From an uncultured Verrucomicrobiota bacterium (GTDB lineage Bacteria > Verrucomicrobiota > Kiritimatiellia > Kiritimatiellales > Tichowtungiaceae), in the NCBI GenBank assembly GCA_903826865.1, contig CAIKGD010000009.1, positions 1 to 64,000 on the forward strand: a stretch of DNA of 64,000 bases. The letters are read 5' to 3'. The notes beneath the pieces were generated by a model, which searched no databases, had not been told where the DNA came from, and saw only the letters and a list, made by a program, of their open reading frames with translations. Shown piece after piece: positions 48,793-56,386 of this stretch. The position numbers and the translations under genes are program-made. The stretch's first letter is position 1. Every line of letters starts with the position of its first letter.

Positions 48793-50364
48793 TTATTTGG
48801 CGTATTCGATGGCGCGGGTTTCGCGGATGACGGTCACTTTGACCTGACCGGGATATTTGACTTCGGTCTGAATGCGGTTGGCGATTTCGCGGGCAAGAAT
48901 CAGTGCGCGGGCATCGTCCACTTTGGCACCTTCCACCATCACGCGCAGTTCGCGGCCGGCCTGAATCGCGTAGCATTTGTCGACGCCTTTGAAGGACAGG
49001 GCGATTTTTTCGAGTTTGTCGAGGCGCTGGAAATAGAGATCCGTGGTATCCATGCGTGCACCGGGGCGGGCGGCGGTCATCGCATCGGCGGCGGCGGCCA
49101 GTACCGCATAGACGCTGCTCTTTTCGACATCCTCGTGGTGCGCGGCGACGGCGTTGTAAACCAGCGGGACTTCGCCGTATTTGCGCAGCAGGTTGGCGCC
49201 GATCACGGCGTGGGAACCTTCCACCTCATGGTCAACAGCTTTGCCGAGGTCGTGAAAAATACCGACGCGTTTGGCAAGAACAACATCCAGACCGAGGTCG
49301 GCGGCCATCATGCCCATTAACGAGGCCATTTCGACAGAGTGGTCGAGTACATTCTGTTTATAGCTGGTACGATACTTCAGGCGGCCCAGAATTTTAACCA
49401 GCTCAGGTGCAACGCCCGGAATGCCGAGTTTGTAGAGTGCGTCTTCGCCGGCCTGCCGCATGATTTCATCAATTTCGGTGCGGGTCTTTTTGACCGTCTC
49501 TTCGATACTGGCAGGATGAATGCGTCCGTCCGCCATCAGTTTTTCCAGCGCGACGCGGGCCACTTCGCGGCGCACAGGATCAAAGCTGGAAAGCTGTACC
49601 ATGCCGGGCGTTTCATCAATGATCAGATTGACGCCGGATTCCATTTCAAAGGAGCGGAAATTGCGGCCTTCCTTGCCGATCAGGCGGCCTTTCATGTCCT
49701 CGGAAGGCAGGGCTACCTGCGTTACGGTTAAATTGCTGACGTGTTCGCCGGCATAGCGCTCAATAGCCGAACAGATCACATCGCGGGCTTCTGCCCGGGA
49801 TTTTTCATAAATTTCTTTCTGCTGGTGACGGATCAGTCCGCTGAGTTCACCTTCCAGCTCTTTTTCCATTTGATCCATGATCAGCTTGCGTGCGTCTTCT
49901 TTGGAAAGGTTGGCTGCTTCCTGAATCTGGCGGTTTTCCTTTTCGATGCAGTCCTTCAGTTCTTTCTGCTGCGCCCGGAGCTCTTCGTTCAATTGCACCG
50001 CTTTATCGAGTTTTTCAGTCAAAGTGCGGTCTTTAGTTTCGAGCAGTTCGAGTTTGCGGGAAATATCTTTTTCGCGGGCAACCACCCGGTCTTCCAGTGC
50101 AATAATGCTCTGCCGTTTGGTTTCCTGCTCCTTTTCGGCCCGTTCGCGCGCCTTGAGCACCTCTTCGCGGGCGGTCACATTCCCTTCGTGCACGATGGCT
50201 TCCGCCTTTTTGCGGGCTTCATCCATAATCACCGATCCGCGGTGACTGGCCGCCACGGCATTGGTGCGCGTCAGATAGGCGTGGAAAAAGAAGCCGAGAA
50301 TGACGAACCCGACATTTATGATGAAGCCTTGTACGCTGCTTAACCAGATTTCTATGCTGTCCAT
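48793..50364 (-). CDS. rny: Ribonuclease Y
   Basis: 523 aa. Membrane-anchored endoribonuclease that starts mRNA decay. Features in order: N-terminal TM helix (VQGFIINVGFVILGFFFHAYL), a long Glu/Lys/Arg coiled coil to about residue 190, a KH domain (VALPSEDMKGRLIGKEGRNFRSFE) and the HD domain with VGIFHDLGKAVDHEVEGSH. Residues VIRETRAIEYAK end the protein, as in other members. It is last of the minus-strand run rarA, RAYT, cyclo-ligase, rny. Confidence 0.96.
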   Translation of the reverse strand: MDSIEIWLSSVQGFIINVGFVILGFFFHAYLTRTNAVAASHRGSVIMDEARKKAEAIVHEGNVTAREEVLKARERAEKEQETKRQSIIALEDRVVAREKDISRKLELLETKDRTLTEKLDKAVQLNEELRAQQKELKDCIEKENRQIQEAANLSKEDARKLIMDQMEKELEGELSGLIRHQQKEIYEKSRAEARDVICSAIERYAGEHVSNLTVTQVALPSEDMKGRLIGKEGRNFRSFEMESGVNLIIDETPGMVQLSSFDPVRREVARVALEKLMADGRIHPASIEETVKKTRTEIDEIMRQAGEDALYKLGIPGVAPELVKILGRLKYRTSYKQNVLDHSVEMASLMGMMAADLGLDVVLAKRVGIFHDLGKAVDHEVEGSHAVIGANLLRKYGEVPLVYNAVAAHHEDVEKSSVYAVLAAAADAMTAARPGARMDTTDLYFQRLDKLEKIALSFKGVDKCYAIQAGRELRVMVEGAKVDDARALILAREIANRIQTEVKYPGQVKVTVIRETRAIEYAK

Positions 50365-50429
50365 GAGTGTGCCTTTATTTCAGAGTTTTATTTTCGTGCA
50401 GTGAGCATAACTCTGACCGCGATGAATGT

Positions 50430-50981
50430 CTAATGTTCGTCGCAAACATTAAAAATTTTCGTATCAGTCACCACCACATCCATCCGGATGTCATGTTCCT
50501 CCGCCGGAATGCTTTGCAAATGCTGAAATCCGAAGCAAACGCCGGCACGCACTGCGCAGTACTGCGGCAGCAGCCGGTCATAAAACCCGCCGCCGCGCCC
50601 GATCCGGCGGCCCGCGAGGTCAAAGGCCGTGCCTGGTACAATAATCAGATCGAGTTCGTCTTCCGCCGCGAAAACCGGAACCGCCGGTTCCGGAATGCCG
50701 AAACGCCCCTTGTTCAGCTCGCTGGTCAGCCGCGCCAGCCGGTAAAGGCCGACGGCCTCATCGTACGCCGGAACGTAGATTTTTTTCCCCGGTGTCTGGA
50801 AGATCGGGGTAATGTCCACCTCATCAGGCAGAGGCATATATGCGCCGACGGCCCGCGCCGACCGGAACGCATCCAAGGTTTGTAACTTCTGGACGACTTT
50901 GCCGCCCAGGGCCGCCAGACCTTGGAATCCTAAGGCCTTCTTTTGTCCGGCAATTTGCGTGCGTATTTCCGCTTTCGTCAT
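50430..50981 (-). CDS. ygfA: 5-formyltetrahydrofolate cyclo-ligase
   Basis: 183 aa. Converts 5-formyl-THF to 5,10-methenyl-THF with ATP. Signatures are MTKAEIRTQIAGQKKAL, VGAYMPLPDEVDITP, LIIVPGTAFDLAGRRIGRGGGFYDRLL, the last containing the family motif. Its ATG overlaps the stop of the RAYT gene by four bases (ATGA). In many proteobacteria this gene lies directly behind the 6S RNA gene; here a 6S candidate lies 2.2 kb upstream on the same strand, separated by rarA and the RAYT. Confidence 0.92.
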   Translation of the reverse strand: MTKAEIRTQIAGQKKALGFQGLAALGGKVVQKLQTLDAFRSARAVGAYMPLPDEVDITPIFQTPGKKIYVPAYDEAVGLYRLARLTSELNKGRFGIPEPAVPVFAAEDELDLIIVPGTAFDLAGRRIGRGGGFYDRLLPQYCAVRAGVCFGFQHLQSIPAEEHDIRMDVVVTDTKIFNVCDEH

Positions 50982-51580
50982 AACGGGCTTTCGTGTTTGG
51001 AGTGCGGCGGCTTGACGCCGCTTTTATTTTCGATGTTGATCGGGATGGCATCGTATGGGTCGGTTACATTTACACTATCTGTTTTAAAACCCTGTATGGT
51101 TTTATAGAACGCGTTGCCGGCGAACCGGGCAAACCATCCGGCGGAACACCAAGGATAGTTTTCCGCGTTATGAACTACGCCGTGGTGAACCGGGTTTTGA
51201 TGCACGTACTTTAACCGGGGAAAATAAGAACTTTGATAGGTAATGCGGCTGTCAAAATACTGGTACCAAACCTTACGTCCGGGATCATTATCTTCTTTGT
51301 TCAGTTGTATGGCCGTGACGGTATGGAGCTTAGACAGCATTTTGGGAAGCGTTCCGGGGTGTTCAGGAGAAGATACAATAAAGTGGTAATGATTGGAGAG
51401 CACCGCCCAGGCTTGCAGTCGCCAGCCGAATTCTTCAGCGATCTCAAATAAAGTGTTTTGAACGAAGGTGAGCCTTGAAGGCCTGTCAAGGTGATGACAT
51501 TTCCGATAGGTGCCGCAAGTCACCATGTAGATGCCTTGTTCTTCGAGTATGTGAAGCGGAGCATGTGGCCACTGTTTCAT
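50978..51580 (-). CDS. REP-associated tyrosine transposase (RAYT), Y1_Tnp family
   Basis: 200 aa. The HUH nuclease fold is shown by YMVTCGTYRKCHHLDRP, LSNHYHFIVSSPEHPG (His-x-His metal site) and LKYVHQNPVHHGVV (probable catalytic Tyr). These single-copy domesticated enzymes act on REP sequences. REP elements flank it: one inside its 3' end (50996-51025, translated as KSGVKPPHSK) and a cluster just upstream (51601-51706). It is joined to the cyclo-ligase gene by a four-base overlap, so it seems inserted between rarA and that gene. Confidence 0.88.
   Translation of the reverse strand: MKQWPHAPLHILEEQGIYMVTCGTYRKCHHLDRPSRLTFVQNTLFEIAEEFGWRLQAWAVLSNHYHFIVSSPEHPGTLPKMLSKLHTVTAIQLNKEDNDPGRKVWYQYFDSRITYQSSYFPRLKYVHQNPVHHGVVHNAENYPWCSAGWFARFAGNAFYKTIQGFKTDSVNVTDPYDAIPINIENKSGVKPPHSKHESPL
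50996..51025. repeat. REP element (family A), inside RAYT 3' end
   Basis: TTTGGAGTGCGGCGGCTTGA followed by CGCCGCTTTT: head GGAGTG, then the GCGGCG...CGCCGC hairpin. Confidence 0.85.
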
Positions 51581-51600
51581 GTGTTCAGGGTAAGATATAG

Positions 51601-51706
51601 AAAAGCGGCGTCAAGCCGCCGCTTCAGCTTTGCAAGACAAAGCGCTGTCGAGCCAGCGCACTCCATATTTTCTGCTTTGGAGTGCGGCGGCTTGACGCCG
51701 CTTTCA
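51601..51706. repeat. REP cluster (three family A units)
   Basis: Units at 51601-51623 (AAAAGCGGCGTCAAGCCGCC), 51639-51666 (AAAGCGCTGTCGAGCCAGCG...) and 51677-51706 (TTTGGAGTGCGGCGGCTTGA...). They lie between the RAYT start and the rarA stop, in alternating orientation. The last unit overlaps the end of rarA. Confidence 0.85.
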
Positions 51707-53017
51707 CTTCTTCTTCCGGATAGACGCCCAGTACTCCAGCCGTTTTTTGAGCGTCTCTTCGTAGCCCTGATCGGTCGGCGCGTAATAAATCCGGTCCGTC
51801 GGCACATATTCCTGATCAACGAAATGGTCTTTGCCGTTGTGGGCGTATTTATATTTCACATCGCCCTTGCCGGGATGCGGCGCATTTTTGAGATGATCGG
51901 GCACCGGCAGGGTGCGCCCGTTTTCCACATCGGCCAGCGCCGCGTCAATGGCGAGATAACTCGCGTTGCTCTTGGGTGCGCAGGCGAGATAGGTTGTCGC
52001 TTGCGCCAGAATGATGCGGGCTTCCGGCATGCCGACAAAATCCACCGCCTGTATCGCCGCTGTCGCCACCGACAGTCCGCGCGGATCGGCATTACCGATA
52101 TCTTCGGAGGCGAGAATCACCAGCCGCCGCGCGATAAAACGCGGGTCTTCGCCCGCATAAATCATTTTCGCCAGCCAGTAGATCGCCGCATTCGGGTCGG
52201 AGCCGCGCACGCTTTTGATGAACGCCGAAATAGTATCGTAGTGCTCGTCCTCGTCGTGATCGTACGAAACCGCTTTTTTCTGAACGGATTCTTCCGTTTC
52301 ATGGCGCGTCAGGTGGACGATGCCGTTTTCGCCGGGCGGCGTAGTGAGCGCGGCGATTTCAAGTGCGTTGAGTGCGCGCCGCGCATCGCCTTCGCAAACG
52401 GTCGCCAGATGCGCCAGTGCATCGGCATCGGCGGTGACCAGCCCGTTGAGTCCTGCCGGATGTTCCATGGCGCGCTTCAGTACGGACTTGATCGCCTCTT
52501 CGCTGAGCGGGTTGAGCTGGAAAATCTGGGAGCGGGAGTTGAGCGGCGTGTTAATGAAAAAGAATGGATTATGCGTCGTCGCGCCGATCAGAATAATGTC
52601 GCCGCTTTCGACATAGGGCAGGAGAACATCCTGCTGCGATTTGTTGAAGCGGTGGATTTCGTCGATGAAGAGAATGGTGTCCTGCTTATGGATTTTTTTC
52701 CATCCGGCGGCCTGTTCAAGCAGTTTGCGCAGAATGGCAACGTTGGCCAGTACGCCGCTGGTGCGCTCGAACCGGCGGTCGGTAACCAGCGCAATCACCT
52801 CGGCCAGCGAAGTTTTGCCGCAGCCGGGCGGGCCGTAAAGAATGACGCTCGAAATGCGATCGGCCTCAATCGCGCGGCGCAGCAGCTTGCCCGCGCCGAG
52901 GATATGATCCTGTCCGGCGATTTCGTCGAGCGTGCGCGGACGCATCCGCGCCGCCAGCGGCGCGGTGCCTGCCCCCGGGTTCGGGCGACCGGACGGTTTT
53001 TCCTCAAAAAGTTCCAT
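51704..53017 (-). CDS. rarA: Replication-associated recombination protein A (RarA/MgsA AAA+ ATPase)
   Basis: 437 aa. AAA+ clamp-loader-like ATPase acting at stalled replication forks. Features: RMRPRTLDEIAGQDHILG, Walker A ILYGPPGCGKTSLAEV, Walker B FIDEIHRFNKSQQD, ATTHNPFFFINTPLNSRSQIF, sensor EGDARRALNALE, and the C-terminal tetramerisation part (SDPNAAIYWLAKMIYAGEDPRFIARRLV). The ATG at 53017 gives the normal N-terminus MELFEEKPSGRP. It follows the 6S RNA candidate on the same strand; a REP pair and a terminator intervene. Confidence 0.95.
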   Translation of the reverse strand: MELFEEKPSGRPNPGAGTAPLAARMRPRTLDEIAGQDHILGAGKLLRRAIEADRISSVILYGPPGCGKTSLAEVIALVTDRRFERTSGVLANVAILRKLLEQAAGWKKIHKQDTILFIDEIHRFNKSQQDVLLPYVESGDIILIGATTHNPFFFINTPLNSRSQIFQLNPLSEEAIKSVLKRAMEHPAGLNGLVTADADALAHLATVCEGDARRALNALEIAALTTPPGENGIVHLTRHETEESVQKKAVSYDHDEDEHYDTISAFIKSVRGSDPNAAIYWLAKMIYAGEDPRFIARRLVILASEDIGNADPRGLSVATAAIQAVDFVGMPEARIILAQATTYLACAPKSNASYLAIDAALADVENGRTLPVPDHLKNAPHPGKGDVKYKYAHNGKDHFVDQEYVPTDRIYYAPTDQGYEETLKKRLEYWASIRKKK

Positions 53018-53067
53018 GGCGGAGATTTAACCACTAATCAGTACTGATCGACACTAATTTTAATCAA

Positions 53068-53147
53068 TTTGGAGTGCGGCGGCTTGACGCCGCTTTTCTT
53101 CATAACTCGTTTTTGGTCAAAGCGCTGTCGAGCCAGCGCACTCCAAA
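53068..53147. repeat. REP pair (REPIN-like, family A)
   Basis: A forward unit (TTTGGAGTGCGGCGGCTTGA... at 53068-53098) and an inverted unit (AAAGCGCTGTCGAGCCAGCG... ending ACTCC at 53119-53147) form an 80 bp element between rarA and the terminator of the 6S region. Confidence 0.85.
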
Positions 53148-53150
53148 AAA

Positions 53151-53178
53151 AACCGCTCCGGTTTTCACCGAAGCGGTT
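53151..53178 (-). terminator. Second terminator behind the 6S RNA candidate
   Basis: AACCGCTcCGGT and ACCGaAGCGGTT form an 11-pair stem with a TTTC loop. On the minus strand a run of T follows (A-run 53145-53152), so it ends minus-strand transcripts that read past the 6S terminator. Confidence 0.7.
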
Positions 53179-53180
53179 TT

Positions 53181-53380
53181 AAAAAAGAGCCCGTGCCGGA
53201 GAGGCTCATTTCCGAACCCTGATTTACAAGGTGGGCGCCCTAAAGTGAAGATGGAATACATCAGCACTGTCCTGAGCGCCCTATATTTTATTGTTATCGG
53301 ATCGGAAACTTGTTGCCAGACCGGGCGGGCTTAAATTTTAAAGAACACCGTGAGAGTTCTGCTTCTTCTCTTCCTCACGT
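53181..53380 (-). ncRNA. ssrS: 6S RNA candidate
   Basis: No protein fits here, but an RNA gene does. A consensus promoter (53414-53386) predicts a start near 53380, and GAGCC/GGGCTC plus six T ends it at 53181. Folded on the minus strand it shows the 6S plan. A closing stem pairs GCCCGCCCGG with CCGGCACGGGC (53330-53321 with 53199-53189). The next helix pairs TTTCCGATCC with GGTTCGGAAA (53308-53299 with 53218-53209). A large open bubble is followed by an upper stem GGGCGC/GCGCCC (53281-53276 with 53238-53233). The 3' side CCCACCTTGTAAATCAGGGT recalls CACCTTGAACC...GGTTCAAG of other 6S RNAs. Synteny with ygfA supports it. Confidence 0.72.
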
Positions 53381-53385
53381 CTCAG

Positions 53386-53414
53386 ATATTACGCCCGCAG
53401 TATTTTGGCGTCAA
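53386..53414 (-). promoter_or_regulatory. Promoter of the 6S RNA candidate
   Basis: Minus strand: TTGACG (53414-53409), 17 bp, TAATAT (53391-53386). One mismatch in the -35 box and two in the -10 box make it one of the strongest sigma-70-type promoters in the window. Confidence 0.7.
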
Positions 53415-53475
53415 CCTCAACCTTCACGGATAATATTGCTGCACAGGATATCCGTATTTGGACAATTTCCGAGTG

Positions 53476-53646
53476 TTACAGCCGCCACCAGTCCTCTGCG
53501 GCAGAGTTCGCCTGCAACAAAGAACTGACTTGAATTGCCTCTTGAGCTTTTTTCTTCAGCCACCAGCTCCTCCAATTTTTAAAACCACTGAGTTCATGTT
53601 CTTGAAAATGCGCCCAAAGATCACGAAGAGTTAGCCGTGGTTGCAA
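53476..53646 (-). other. Possible out-of-frame extension of the small hydrophobic protein
   Basis: An open frame of 56 codons (from a TTG) overlaps the end of the 64-residue membrane protein by 16 bp in another frame. It reads LTLRDLWAHFQEHELSGFKN...WWLKKKAQEA...SAAEDWWRL, which looks like a plausible amphipathic, Trp-rich cytoplasmic tail. It could be the C-terminus of the upstream gene after a frameshift, or chance. Apart from this, nothing is recognised in 53415-53630. Confidence 0.3.
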
Positions 53647-53825
53647 ACGGTAATCAGCAGGGCTATCAACAGCAGGAAAACTATCGGTCGCCAGAAGTAG
53701 ATCAAGATTCCAAGCAAAAGCAGCAGAACAATCAATGGAATGGCCACCATTACCAGAAATTTTAAAAGAAAAGAGAGCACCATAAGAAAAAATACAAAGA
53801 CAAGACCTAGGATCTCTAACGACAT
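53631..53825 (-). CDS. Small hydrophobic membrane protein
   Basis: 64 aa, almost wholly hydrophobic: LGLVFVFFLMVLSFLLKFLVMVAIPLIVLL and a further segment YFWRPIVFLLLIALLITV, so two or three membrane helices. GGGAAA precedes the ATG weakly. It is last in a minus-strand series of five genes and lies 41 bp after the two-TM coiled-coil protein. No family is recognised. The downstream frame may continue it through a frameshift. Confidence 0.55.
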   Translation of the reverse strand: MSLEILGLVFVFFLMVLSFLLKFLVMVAIPLIVLLLLLGILIYFWRPIVFLLLIALLITVCNHG

Positions 53826-53866
53826 ACGTTTTCCCGAATTTTACAATCATTGCATTTGCTGATCGT

Positions 53867-54898
53867 CTACAGGCGCAACTTTTTATCCACCTTTTCACCT
53901 TGAACCATTTCTACGGCCCGTACGGTGCATTTAAGGAAGCTATTGCGAAGTTTCTGGTACTCTTCCTCGGTTGTCAGTCCGATGCTATATCCGCGATATT
54001 TAGCGGAATAAGTCCATAATGGCTCGGGAAAATCAGTGGGTTTTTCATCTGGAGAAGCCCAAATTCCAACCTTGGGAGTTTTCCCCATAGACATATAAAA
54101 GCAGTTCTTCACCTTTCCTGATTCCTGCACTACCGTAACGAACGAAATCGCCGTTTTAGTAAACTTCAACGGGCCGATGTCCGTGAATTTATTCGAAATT
54201 TCTGAATGCATATCCTCGGCAACCCGCAAAGCCAGTTTGCTCGGTCCTTCAAGTCCGCGTTCTTTCTGAACCCCCAGCCACTCATTCTTTCCGCCGGCAA
54301 TGTAATTAATCCTGCCGCTTACCTTGTTTTGCAGCGCCTGATTTGTCTTCTCCATCTTTTGAAACACGGTATGAATCTGGCTTGCGTTTGCCTGTGAAAG
54401 TCCTAATTCCTTTCTGAAATACAGGCTCATTTCCATCAGGTCGCTGAGAATATCGGGCGTGATAATAATATCCTCGGCCTTATCACCGTCTGTATCGCCG
54501 GGCTCACCTGCGATTTTTTTATACATCTCCGTGTATTTCTCAATAATTTCATCGGAGGCGAGCATCGCAATACGCATAGACATAAACTGAAGAGCCTTAA
54601 CTTCAGCGGCATCAATGACCCCGTCCTCAAGAATGCCGTCGAACCTATCTAGCACCTCGTTGAACAATTTGAGCCGCTCATCAAAGACACGCTGATCGCG
54701 AGACTTCTCCTGTTCCACCTCAGTCTGTTTATTCAACAGAACCATCGTGATGGTTGCGGCGAAAATGGTACCAAAAGCCGCTGAAGCAAACTGCAATGCT
54801 GTTTGATCCTTTAATAATTCGAATAGCGGGCGGAAGCCAAAAGCCGCCGCCCCAGCCAGTACAATTACCCCGACGAATGCGCCGTTTATTTTTTTCAT
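53867..54898 (-). CDS. Unrecognised two-TM, coiled-coil protein
   Basis: 343 aa. Two N-terminal membrane helices (FVGVIVLAGAAAFGFRPLF and ASAAFGTIFAATITMVLL) are followed by a charged, probably coiled-coil stretch (EVEQEKSRDQRVFDERLKLF), a helical middle part, and from about residue 230 a beta-rich part (FTKTAISFVTVVQESGKVKN...WTYSAKYRGYSIGL). The topology suggests a cytoplasmic sensor or structural domain tethered to the inner membrane. No known domain is seen. It lies 13 bp behind the DUF4236 gene, so the two are probably co-expressed. Confidence 0.75.
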   Translation of the reverse strand: MKKINGAFVGVIVLAGAAAFGFRPLFELLKDQTALQFASAAFGTIFAATITMVLLNKQTEVEQEKSRDQRVFDERLKLFNEVLDRFDGILEDGVIDAAEVKALQFMSMRIAMLASDEIIEKYTEMYKKIAGEPGDTDGDKAEDIIITPDILSDLMEMSLYFRKELGLSQANASQIHTVFQKMEKTNQALQNKVSGRINYIAGGKNEWLGVQKERGLEGPSKLALRVAEDMHSEISNKFTDIGPLKFTKTAISFVTVVQESGKVKNCFYMSMGKTPKVGIWASPDEKPTDFPEPLWTYSAKYRGYSIGLTTEEEYQKLRNSFLKCTVRAVEMVQGEKVDKKLRL

Positions 54899-54911
54899 TA
54901 AGCCCTTATTG

Positions 54912-55103
54912 CTATTTCTTTCCAGACCGTGTGGTTACATGTCGAATGCCGGTTCCCGGAATGCTCAAGGTCGTCCGCGTTACCCCGTTCGGCGAAGTCC
55001 CAATCCGGAACCCTTTAAAGCCAAAACTGAGCCCAACACCAGATTTAGAGAGATTGATATTGACCGGGCCAAGTTTAATTTTTTTTCTGAATTGCAGTCC
55101 CAT
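54912..55103 (-). CDS. DUF4236 domain protein
   Basis: 63 aa from ATG 55103, chosen for AGGAG 5 bp upstream. The sequence MGLQFRKKIKLGPVNINLSK continues SGVGLSFGFKGFRIGTSPNG and ends in a predicted beta pattern with LSIPGTGIRHVT. This is the DUF4236 pattern (FRKSIKLGPG..NLSKSGVS....G...G.PGTG). Function of the domain is unknown; it often sits at the N-terminus of larger envelope-related proteins, and here it stands alone. It is third of five genes in the cluster. Confidence 0.85.
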   Translation of the reverse strand: MGLQFRKKIKLGPVNINLSKSGVGLSFGFKGFRIGTSPNGVTRTTLSIPGTGIRHVTTRSGKK

Positions 55104-55152
55104 ATACACTCCTAATCTTTATTCCTTTTTTTGAGCTTAAAAATGCTGTCAG

Positions 55153-55587
55153 TTAGCGGGAGAGCAACACTACGACCACGATTACGACCACAATTATAAT
55201 AGCGATCAACCCCGTCTTGTTTGACTTCTTTGTGGGCACATCGACATCGTTTGTTGTGCTGGCGGCATTCGACTTCCCAGACAAGCTGGTAAGCGTCACG
55301 CCATTGTCTGCCAAATTCCTCTGAAGGTCTTCGATTTGTACTTTGACACCCAGAACATCCAAGAATTTTTTCTCTACATTGCCGACCAGCATTTTCCCAT
55401 TAATTTCGATAGCTCCTTCCGGGCTCCATTCTTTGCTTGTTTTATCAGTCCGTACGCGGGCCAGCGTCGTACTGTCATCAGCAAATTTAACGCCATTATA
55501 GATTCTGATGCCGACACCATAGGCGGCTTTAAATTCATTTTTTAACGTTTCAACCTTTGTTCTGCCATGCGCACTGATATGGGCCAT
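55153..55587 (-). CDS. Small paralogue pair member with C-terminal TM anchor
   Basis: 144 aa from ATG 55587 (AAGGAG upstream). The N-terminal 100 residues (TKVETLKNEFKAAYGVGIRI, then YNGVKFADD, GAIEINGKMLVGNVEKKFLD, LGVKVQIEDL) match the protein encoded directly upstream. A Ser/Thr/Asn linker leads to a C-terminal membrane helix (TGLIAIIIVVVIVVVVLLSR), so this copy is tail-anchored with its domain inside the cell. The family is one I cannot name. The pair looks like a duplicated domain of which one copy acquired a membrane anchor. Confidence 0.8.
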   Translation of the reverse strand: MAHISAHGRTKVETLKNEFKAAYGVGIRIYNGVKFADDSTTLARVRTDKTSKEWSPEGAIEINGKMLVGNVEKKFLDVLGVKVQIEDLQRNLADNGVTLTSLSGKSNAASTTNDVDVPTKKSNKTGLIAIIIVVVIVVVVLLSR

Positions 55588-55652
55588 AAAAATCTCCTTA
55601 GAAATTAGAACTGCCATCCGGAGGAACGCTCCCTCCGGATGGTTATATTTGC

Positions 55653-55949
55653 TTATTTACACAGGGAAGCCAGCGTAACGGAGTTGTCCGCCAGCTCGCC
55701 GTCTTTGTTCTCGACCTGCACCTTAACCCCGAGTTGCTCCATAAATTTCTTTTCAAGGTTTCCGGCCAGCATCTTGGCGTTGATCGCAATTTCACCCTCT
55801 TTTTTCTCTGTGCGGACAGACGCGAGAGAGGCGTCATCATCGGCAAATTTAACACCATTGTAGATTCTGATTCCAACGCCGTATGCCGCTTTGAATTCTT
55901 TCTTGAACGTCCCGACCTTTTTTCTTCCATTTGCTGTGATCTGAGCCAT
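55653..55949 (-). CDS. Small soluble paralogue pair member
   Basis: 98 aa from ATG 55949 (AAGGAG upstream). MAQITANGRKKVGTFKKEFK, then AAYGVGIRIYNGVKFADDDA, IAINAKMLAGNLEKKFME and LGVKVQVENKDGELADN align residue by residue with the tail-anchored paralogue downstream. It lacks the linker and membrane helix and should be cytoplasmic. It is the first gene of the minus-strand cluster; 65 bp separate it from its paralogue. Function unknown. Confidence 0.8.
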   Translation of the reverse strand: MAQITANGRKKVGTFKKEFKAAYGVGIRIYNGVKFADDDASLASVRTEKKEGEIAINAKMLAGNLEKKFMEQLGVKVQVENKDGELADNSVTLASLCK

Positions 55950-56024
55950 TTTCCTGTCTCCTTGGTTGCGGTTTCTGTTTAGGGAATCCGCCCAAAAAAA
56001 GAGCGCGGACTCCAAGCCCACGTC

Positions 56025-56137
56025 TCATCTGAGGTATCGCCAGACACCTTGTCGGAAACATGAAACAAGGAGCCGCGCCACAGGGGCGCGTTCCCGTTCA
56101 GTTGTTTCCGACACAAAAACTGGCGATTTTCAGATGA
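56025..56137. repeat. Long hairpin element with imperfect 34-bp inverted repeats
   Basis: Arms at 56025-56059 and 56104-56137 share CAGATGA, CTGGCGAT and GTTTCCGACA in order, as complements. The loop contains another stem (CGCGCC/GGCGCG near 56075-56090). It lies right upstream of the cluster 53631-55949. It may be a MITE, a structured leader or a phage-type attachment element. Confidence 0.6.
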
Positions 56138-56303
56138 AACAAAACTGCGCGTTAACGCATTAAAATTTGGCCGCTTTCCGCGGCAGTTATCAGTTCATAG
56201 TTAATTGGTTTCAGTTTCTTATTTGAAAAGCGATGCTCTTGCATCACAGAGCCGAAAATAATCTTCGCGCTCGGCTTTGCACAGCAGTTTCTGGAGAAAT
56301 ATG

Positions 56304-56386
56304 CTCTGGAGTGCGGCGGCTGGACGCCGCTTTGCATTTTTCTCTGGTTTAAGTGAAAGCGGTCTCAAGCGACCGCACTCCAAAAA
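56304..56386. repeat. REP pair (REPIN-like, family A)
   Basis: Forward unit CTCTGGAGTGCGGCGGCTGG(ACGCCGC) at 56304-56334 and inverted unit GAAAGCGGTCTCAAGCGACC(GCACTCC) at 56355-56386. One stem differs from the other copies by compensating bases (GCGGTC/GACCGC), so hairpin shape is kept. Confidence 0.8.

Noticed and set aside
51491-53047. 518-codon + strand frame opposite rarA
   Set aside because: rarA on the minus strand has all AAA+ motifs; the antisense frame even runs through the REP cluster.
53068-56386. Repeated GGAGTGCGG units as a possible CRISPR array
   Set aside because: Units are palindromic pairs with irregular spacing over several kilobases, and no cas genes are present.
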